Assembly (NCBI RefSeq): GCF_043290135.1
Contig: NC_134700.1
Location: 241,803,088 to 241,867,087 of the forward strand
Reading direction: 5' to 3'
DNA length: 64,000 bases
DNA from: Rhipicephalus microplus
Lineage: Eukaryota; Arthropoda; Arachnida; Ixodida; Ixodidae
Shown: positions 57,258-64,000 of the stretch, one piece after another
Numbering within the stretch: the first letter of the stretch is position 1
How the letters are laid out: the number at the start of each line of letters is the position of its first letter
Position numbers and translations under genes: made by a program
Notes under the pieces: model-generated
The model's database searches: none
The model's input: the letters and a program-made list of their open reading frames with translations, nothing else
Told to the model about the DNA's origin: nothing

Positions 57258-58547
57258 AGCTGATGCGGGGAAGGTGACCGACGACGCGGAGACGGCGACC
57301 GGCGGGACCGTGTCGGAGGCGGCGTCAGGCTTCTCTCAGAGGCAGGGGACTCGCTGCGAAATTCGTTAGGCCATTGCTGTCGGGGACGGTGGTCGGCCGA
57401 GTGAGAGGTCCAGGTTTCGTGCATACGAGGCGGGTGCGTCGAAAAACGTGGCGGCACAGGCGTTTCATACATACGAGCCGGATACGTCGAAAAACGTGGC
57501 CGTGCAGGCGGCCGTCTGGGACAGAAGTTCCGAAATATGCCCTGGGAGACCACATGTGTAGCAAACGGGGACTTGTCGACTTACGTTAGTCGGAGCAGAG
57601 GTGGCAGAAGTACGCGGAGACGGGTCGTGCTCCGCAGGAACATTTTGTGATGAAGCATAGTAATCTTCTGGTAGAGGCCTGGTTGACGACGGTCGGGGGT
57701 CCGCAGCGGCACGTCGAGATGATGACATCCGGTGGTGGCCACGACCTGTTGGGGAAAACGGAAGCCGCGGGGTAAAATCTGCAGTTTCTGTGCGTGGTCG
57801 GTTTTCGACGTGACGCTCTCGCATCCAGTAGGGAGGTGGTTCGGGGCACACGGCGAACGACCATTGGTGTTGAACGTCACCTGCTTGAAGTCGTACGAGC
57901 TCTTCTCGAACTACCCGACGTACGAGGTAGGAAATGTCTTCGCAGGTGGCGACGTCCATACTTGCGACAGTGGGAACATTGTCCAAGCGCCCGAACTTGG
58001 GTAAAATTCTTCGGGTCTTCAACGCCTCGAATGCGCGACACTGCTGCCTGAAAATCGAAGGAGTGTTCAAGTTTTCTTTTGTTATCAAAAAATTGTACAC
58101 GTCCTCGGCGATGCCTTTCAACAAATGACCGACTTTGTCTTCGTCAGACATATTTGCGTTGACAATTCCGCAAAGCTTCAACACTTCTTCAATGTAGGTT
58201 GTGCACGTCTCGCCGGGCAACTGAGCCCTACGTGACAGCGTTTGTTCAGCTTTCTTTTTCATGGAACTCGTGTCCCCAAAGCAGGCCTTCAGTTCCATAA
58301 CAAATATATCCCAAGTGGGGAGGACATGTTCATGGTTCTCAAACCAAAGCAAGGCTGTCCCGGCAAGGAAGAATACTGCGTTCACGAGCTTCGCCGGTGA
58401 GCCCCATTCGTAGTAGCGGCTCACTCTCTCGAAGTGTTTTAGCCAAGCGTCCACGTCTTCGTCAGTTTTACCTGAGAAAATTCGTGGCTCAGGTGCCCAG
58501 TAGTCTGGTTGTCGAGGTCGACGGCCACCTTGTGCCGTGTCGGTGGC
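57248..58547 (-). pseudogene. gag: Gypsy gag (N-truncated, one frameshift)
   Basis: The visible frame starts upstream of the first ATG (58454) with RIFSGKTDEDVDAWLKHFER, the usual capsid-domain start, so the true N-terminus is lost at the junction with the LINE remnant. The capsid-like helices follow (ALLWFENHEHVLPTWDIFV, YIEEVLKLC), then a basic linker. A zinc knuckle begins VCYTCGLPGHIS, but an extra base near 57514 shifts the frame, so the last Cys (in NFCPRR) is in another phase. That phase carries an Arg/Ser/Pro-rich tail (SRRSPSPRRRSPSPHQLGN) to the TAA at 57248, next to the frameshift signal. Confidence 0.88.
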
Positions 58548-58552
58548 ACAAT

Positions 58553-60990
58553 TCTATTTGTAACCATTTTGGTAAGACTGGGCTGGGCTTATATAAACAT
58601 CCAACGGTTTTACTGAGTTCTACCGTTAGTTTTTCTATATGTGTGTTCCATGTCAAGCCTTCAGAAAACCATACACCTAGGAACTTCTGGCTGGTGACTT
58701 GCTCTATATCTTTGCCCTCAAATAAAACAGTTGTACTATAGCTACGCGGCTTATTATATGGGGCAAAGACAATGTATGTCGTTTTACTAACATTTAGTTG
58801 CGGTTTATTCAAACTAAGATACGCGGACAACTTTAGTAGGTAGTTATTAACCTGGTGTTCAAGCTCTAGAATGGATGTGCCACTAAAGAATATGTTAGTG
58901 TCATCTGCATACATTATTAACTTGGGAGAACATGGGATATGACATAGGTCGTTTATATAAATTATGAACAATAGAGCACCAAGAATTGACCCTTGTGGTA
59001 CTCCTCTTGTTATGTTTGAGTAAGTGGATGCACTTTTGTTTATGCAAGCATATTGATGGCGGTTTGTTAGATAGTCTTTCATTAACTCAAGAACCACACC
59101 ACGTACACTATATTTGCTAAGTTTAGCCGTTAGTACTTCACGACATACCGAATCAAACGCCTTTCTAAAGTCTATGAACAAACCTAGTGAGCAGAGTCTA
59201 TGTTCGATGTTTGTGATCAGTTCATGTTTAATATTAAGCAAAGCTGCTTCACAAGATTTATTTTTTGAAAACCATACTGAGCCTCATTGATCACATTATA
59301 CCTGTCAAAAAATTTGTACAAGCGTACGTTTATTGCATTCTTAAGTACCTTCGATAAAACGGGAAGAATGGAAGTACCTTCAATAAAACGGGAAGAATTG
59401 ATATTGGCCTGTAGTTTGTGAACAGCCGTTTATCACCACCCTTGAAGACTGGGCATACTCTCGCCATTTTTAGGCTGTCTGGAAAAATGCCAGTTTCGAA
59501 CATTCCATTTATTATATAAACAATCACTGGAGCTATAATATCAGCTGCGTATTTTAGCGCAGTTGCCTTGATTTCATCAAAGCCGGCGGCTACGCTATAT
59601 TTAATCTGGTTTATTATTTGTATTACTTCCTCTGATGTCATTGGGGATAGTGACACGGAGTTTATAAGCCCACACTCTTTTAATGTAACACAGGGAGCTA
59701 TATTGCTATCGTTTTTGTATTCTGCACTGGTGACAAAGTAATCATTCATTTTATTCGCTGCGTCACTATCAGATAAGGTACCTGCATTAGTATGAAAACA
59801 TAGCGGTGGTGGCTCTTTTTTCTTGTGACATTAGAGTCTTAACCTCGTCCCACGCCTTCCTAGAATCACTTTTTATTTTCAAAAATAACTTTTCATAATA
59901 TGTTTCCATGCTTTAAGTCAGTGTTCAACATATTTCGGTATTTTTTAAACTCTGACAACGCCTCCAGGTTCCGTGACCGAACAAATGTGTGGTACATTTA
60001 ATTTTTGGTTTTCATCATTTTCAATAGCTTTTCATCAATCCAGGGCTTCCTTGCACGTTTGGGTTTTGGTTTTCGCAAGGTCATTGGAAATGCTTGATTA
60101 TAACATGGTCTAAGTTTTTCAAAAAATGCCTCGTATGCTGCATTTGGGTTTCTTTTCTCAAACACGCATGTCCAATCGACTGATTGAGTATGTGAGCGAA
60201 ACACTTCCAAGCCTGCAGCCCTAATGCTGTGAGATAAGGCTTCCACTGTGGTTTCGCGTTTGACTTGCATATTTGGCAGTAAGCAAAAAGTTCGTAAACG
60301 GTCGCTTACGTCACCCGTTAGCAGTCCAAAAAAACACTCTCGGGAATGAATGTTTGTTACACATATGTCGAGTGAAGTTGCACTTTTTTCTGTTAATCTT
60401 GTGGCTTCCGTAATAAGATTGGTGCATGCAAAGGAGTGTATGATTTCAATAAACTTTTTAGCTGCAGTGTTACTCGAAAACAGATCTATGTTGACGTCCC
60501 CCATTATTACAAAAGGCATCGAAAATCGACATAGAAAAGAAAGCATACGCTCCAAATACTCAAAAAAGTCTATTTTGTTGCCCATTGGTGGTCGATATAT
60601 TACTACAACTATTAATATCTGTAAACGAACCGACATGCATTCAACGCTGCTGTTTATTACTGAACACTCATAAAAAATTGCATGCCTTAATGACGTTTTA
60701 ACATAAATTGCTATGCCAACACCTCTACCGCTTGACCGCACGAAACCATTATATGAGTAAACGTGGAAATATGGAAGTTTTTGCGTTTCTGTTAGTCAGG
60801 TTTCCGTGTACATCAGAATATCAAAGCTGTGGGTGATTGAGGCATACAAGTCACTAAGCTGTTGCTCTTTATTTTTAATACTACGCGGGTTTACGGGTAG
60901 AATTTTAAACGGTTTAGAATCACATAAGAAAATTTCATTAAAAGTGGCAACATCGTAATAGCTACACGCTTCAGGACTGTCCATTGCGTA
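58553..60990 (-). mobile_element. decayed CR1-like LINE (endonuclease and RT), 3' part lost
   Basis: On the - strand, endonuclease motifs come first: NPRSIKNKEQQLSDL, DILMYTET followed by a TGA where Trp is expected (60798-60796), GRGVGIAIYVK, IYRPPMGN and GDVNIDLF. RT follows with GFDEIKATAL, CPVFKGGDKR, NYRPISIL, FIDFRKAFDSV, GVPQGSILGALLFIIYINDL and YADDTNIFF. Frames are broken by the TGA, a 29-bp duplication in RT and other shifts. The thumb domain stops at PKWLQIEL, where the sequence passes directly into Gypsy gag at about 58553. No ORF1 or 3' tail is present. It differs in sequence from the intact LINE at 50636. Confidence 0.88.
59343..59400. repeat. 29-bp tandem duplication in the LINE RT
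   Basis: Two units starting AAGTACCTTC at 59343 and 59372 differ at two positions. The duplication shifts the RT frame. Confidence 0.93.
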
Positions 60991-61105
60991 AGCGTAATAT
61001 TACAATACACAACAGCCATAACAAAAAAACATAACTACGGCCGTCAAGCATTACTACACCTTAGCACCCCACGGGTGAAGTTGAACAGGAAATAAAGAAA
61101 AAATG

Positions 61106-61285
61106 TAGCCCATTGATAGAATACTAGGCTGGCACGCAGAGGACCCGGGTTCGAGCCCCACTGTGTCAATGGTACCAGGTTTGTTTTCTAATTTCACGCG
61201 ATGAGGTGACGGACACCGGTGGTGGCGGCGGTAGCGGAGGCGGTGGCGGACAACTACGGCGCTGCGCGAAACCCAAGTTGTGATC
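61106..61285 (+). mobile_element. tRNA-derived SINE-like element (third type)
   Basis: TAGCCCATTGATAGAATACT (A-box-like) and GACCCGGGTTCGAGCCCC (perfect B box) sit at tRNA spacing, followed by a G/T-rich stretch ending in GGTGGCGG repeats. The tRNA-like part is not intact, so it is not a working tRNA gene. Confidence 0.5.
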
Positions 61286-61404
61286 TCAAAACAGCAATCA
61301 CTGTAAAAATTCGCAGATCCCACGTACAGTGAGAATCGATGATCTGCGAAGGACGAATGAGAAAGGTTGATTTGTCACTTTAAAATCAGCACAAGATTGC
61401 AAGG

Positions 61405-62920
61405 TAGAGGTAAATGATGCCGTACATGACTTCCATGTCATGATTATTATGTTTGGATGTGTCGCTTACCTCCGTCATCTTTTTACGTCACGCGATACCA
61501 AATTCAGTATACCTGGAGCTAGCGAAACGGCAGTGAGCGTGCTATGAGCGTGGTTCTTACATGACACGCGTGTCAGGATTATGATGTTTGCACCAGTCAT
61601 ATATTTCGTCATCCATTGACGTCATGTAACACCAAATTTGGTATATGTGGAGCTAGCAGAACGGCCGAGACCGCGTCATGAAGGACCCAATATACTAAAT
61701 GTAGCGTTGACGCGCGCGCATGCTTGGCACAGCGATGCTACGTTAGCAAAACGCGAGCACAACGTAGTCTGACGCCAGGTGCGACCAGCGTCCGTCGGTA
61801 CAGCCTGACGGCAACCAGCGCAAAATGCGACATGCTGAATTTCGCACCGATGCGTTACCCAAACGACACTACGTCTCCCTCTTTTCGTGACGGAGGGACG
61901 CATGACGTGCTGGAACGCGCATGCGTTAAAACGATGAAGCCCGGCGCGCGCCTGCGAGTATATAGCAGGACCGGCGCCTGGCGTGGCAAAGCTGGCGTGC
62001 ACGACGCAACAAAATGAACGTCGGCGAGCACGAGCACCGTGCTACGTCGAAATGTATTGGCTCCTTGACTGTGGCATGTAGTCATGTTCTCACATGACAC
62101 ACATCTTGCGATTATCATGTTTGCACCAGTCACATACATTCGGCATCCATTGGCGTCACGTACAACCAAATTTGGAATATGTTAAGCTAGCGAAACGGCC
62201 GCGAGTGCGTCATCAGTTTGGCATGTAGTCATGCTGTTACATGACACGCATGTCGTGATTATCATGTTTGGATGTGTCATTTATCTATGTCGTCTATTCG
62301 CGTCACGTAATACCGAGTTTGGTACATGTAAAGCTAGCAAAACGACTGCGAGCGCATCATGAGCGTATCGTATAGTCATGTTGTTACATAATACGCATCT
62401 CATGTTTATCATGTTTGTACCAGCATATTACCTTCGTCATCTATTCACGTCCCGTAATACCAAATTTGGTACAAGTAAAGCTAGCGAACCGGCCACCAAC
62501 GCATTATGAGCGTGGCATGTAGTCAAGTTGTTGGATGACATGCATCTCATGATTATTATGTTTGCGCCAGTCAGTTCCTTCGTGATCCATTTACGTACTG
62601 TAATACCAAGTTTGGTATATGTGACGCTAGCAAAATGGCTGCGAGCGCTTCATTAGCGTAGAATGTAGTCATGTTGTTACATGAGAGGCATGTCATGATT
62701 TTCATGTTACGGTATGTAACTTGTGTTCGCCATGCAACAATGCCATACCATACCAGCTTTGCAACATGCCATGGGAAGGAAACCACCACAAGAGCTGCAG
62801 GATCTCGAATTGTGAATCATGACAATCATAACATACATGTCCCAATTTTTATGTTATGACTAGTCAACTATGTTCTTCATGCAGTCATGTTATGCCATAC
62901 CAAGTTTAGTATCGATACCA
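61405..62920 (+). repeat. tandem array of about 146-bp units
   Basis: Units share GGCATGTAGTCATGTTGTTA, CATGACACGCATGTC, GATTATCATGTTTG, ATACCAAATTTGGTA and AAGCTAGCGAAACGGC. Phase markers at 62083, 62227, 62372, 62521 and 62668 give spacings of 144, 145, 149 and 147; two more units lie at 61405-61680 and a degenerate one after 62815. Units differ by roughly 15-25 percent by eye. Confidence 0.85.
61680..62072. other. GC-rich interruption of the tandem array
   Basis: About 390 bp unlike the units, with many CG and GCGC steps. No frame of interest and no flanking duplication was found. Confidence 0.6.
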
Positions 62921-62961
62921 TTATTGAAATGGCCAGGAGAGCTAAAAGTCGTAGGCGGCTG

Positions 62962-63037
<76 letters not shown>

Positions 63038-63038
63038 C

Positions 63039-63113
<75 letters not shown>
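62962..63113. repeat. (GATA)n microsatellite
   Basis: About 150 bp of GATA with one CATA unit, directly after the 146-bp array and before AATGCTTCGCCTTTAAAAC. The last resembles the right end of the CGTC-rich family. Confidence 0.97.
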
Positions 63114-64000
63114 CGCTCAATGTCGCCAAACTTCGCTAAGAAATGCTTCGCCTTTAAAACAAATTAAACAAAGTATGAACGAGGTGAAGACGAGGTAAAG
63201 GCATATCTAGCATAAAGAGGGCGTAAAGAAAAATGGCTAAGAGCGTTCAAATAAAGTGAGAGTTTGGCCTGCTGAGAATGGCATCTACGACGCAACAAAG
63301 CTACTGCAGCTCATTCACGAAACAGTTGTTGGCAAGTGTACAGCGCTTCTGGAAGGAGGGATGCGATAGTAACGTCGATGTGCAGCGGTGTTATCTGAGA
63401 ACTTGGGATTTATCAATGAAATTAAAACAAGCACCTACAACCCCACGGCACTTGATATTGCCAGGTCTCCCCAGTGATTAATACTCATGAGCCCTAAGCC
63501 CTAATTTTTTATCCCCACTATTCCGGTTTAAAGTTTTCTATATTCTCCTTAAACAGAATTCTCCTTCAACAGATCTACTCACGCTTGCAGGCCAAACGCT
63601 ATGCTACGAGCATACTGTCGCTTTGTTTGTGGATGGGGCCATGACAACAGAACATCATCGGTTTTCAACAAAAATTTATATCTGCGTAAACTAATACCTC
63701 GTGTTTCACGTCACGAAACTACGATATGATTATAAGAGATACCGTAGGGAAGGGCATCGGAAGTTTGGTCTATCTTGTCGGTGAATCACAGCAGTTGTCG
63801 GTGGCACACAGCAGATGCTTTTTGAAACTTCTCCATCCAATTTTTACAGTGCTCCTCATCAGCCACCGAAGTACGTACAAACAAGTCAGCCTATTATTTC
63901 CTCCAGTGGCATTTGTCGCTTTCTGGCGCACTTCATGATTCATGAACAGTGATTCCTATGACGTCTAGGTAGTACTTAGTCTAGATTGGCGAATATATGC
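63114..64000. other. anonymous DNA
   Basis: No gene is supported. A faint Ruka trace is listed separately. Confidence 0.5.
63701..63770 (-). mobile_element. degenerate Ruka trace
   Basis: ACGATATGATTATAAGAGAT and ACCGTAGGGAAGGGC align with ATATGATTATGAGAGACGCCGTAGTGGAGGGC of Ruka with many changes. Confidence 0.5.

Larger units (their letters stand above)
48783..58550 (-). mobile_element. second Gypsy/Ty3-type retrotransposon, 5'-truncated, split by a LINE
   Basis: On the - strand: gag (58547-57248), a -1 frameshift signal, protease-RT (57254-55429), then a 4.8-kb LINE insertion, RNase H-integrase (50631-48972), a polypurine tract and the 3' LTR (48906-48783). All catalytic motifs of RT, RNase H and integrase that I checked are intact. 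Damage is limited to the LINE, one frameshift in the gag knuckle, a TGA near the end of integrase, and loss of the 5' LTR and gag N-terminus, which end at a LINE remnant at about 58550. No envelope-like frame is present. It differs from the first Gypsy in LTR sequence. Confidence 0.95.

Noticed and set aside
61106..61165. Possible tRNA gene with a perfect B box
   Set aside because: No cloverleaf closes at the acceptor stem, and SINE-like sequence follows.

Overview
This window reads as intergenic DNA from a hard (metastriate ixodid) tick. The main reason is at least nine recognisable copies, plus one weak one, of a tRNA-derived SINE that matches the tick Ruka family. The other reasons are the LINE and Gypsy content, the many tetranucleotide microsatellites and the absence of compact genes. 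The genus cannot be fixed from sequence alone. No host protein-coding gene can be supported. Almost everything recognisable is mobile DNA, often nested.

Left third (1-24 kb): mostly anonymous AT-rich DNA with LINE 3' ends near 0.4 kb and 3.2-3.5 kb. A Gypsy (Ty3-type) LTR retrotransposon lies at 5319-11991 on the + strand, with 125-bp LTRs, sitting inside an (ATAC)n microsatellite. Its gag is broken by an antisense LINE fragment and its RT by a 0.8-kb repeat rich in CGTCCGTC; many stops and frameshifts follow. At 15-18 kb there is a cluster of LINE ends, three Ruka copies and a larger repeat with a tRNA-like block. A perfect 29-bp palindrome lies at 21.5 kb.

Middle third (24-48 kb): a LINE RNase H/C-terminal remnant (24.5-25.4 kb), further Ruka copies, two more copies of the CGTC-rich repeat (30.5-31.1 and 32.1-33.3 kb, each holding a nested Ruka), large tetranucleotide microsatellites, and at 41812-42697 a short terminal-inverted-repeat transposon carrying a THAP zinc-finger exon that ends at a consensus splice donor. 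The THAP domain, 34-bp TIRs, 8-bp target duplication and symmetric subterminal repeats point to the P-element superfamily.

Right third (48-64 kb): a second Gypsy element on the - strand (48783 to about 58550), lacking its 5' LTR but with a well-preserved pol. Its gag/pol boundary carries a textbook -1 frameshift signal (G GGA AAC, 8-nt spacer, GC-rich stem-loop). It is split by an apparently full-length CR1/L2-group LINE (50636-55279) with both ORFs open. ORF1 starts with a leader ending in a 2A-like GDVELNPGP, and ORF1 and ORF2 overlap in the -1 frame at a canonical A AAA AAC heptamer, with no ATG for ORF2. The 5' region has tandem 294-bp units with CCAAT, CRE-like and TATA-like motifs. The LINE's 5' junction carries a 149-bp exact copy of the host Gypsy gag from 2 kb away, bounded by a 17-bp inverted repeat, which suggests template switching during insertion. 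A decayed second LINE (58553-60990) abuts the truncated gag. A tandem array of about 146-bp units and a (GATA)n tract close the window.

The strongest candidate for something undescribed is the 50.6-55.4 kb LINE, which appears to combine 2A recoding with -1 frameshifting. The P-like THAP element is next.
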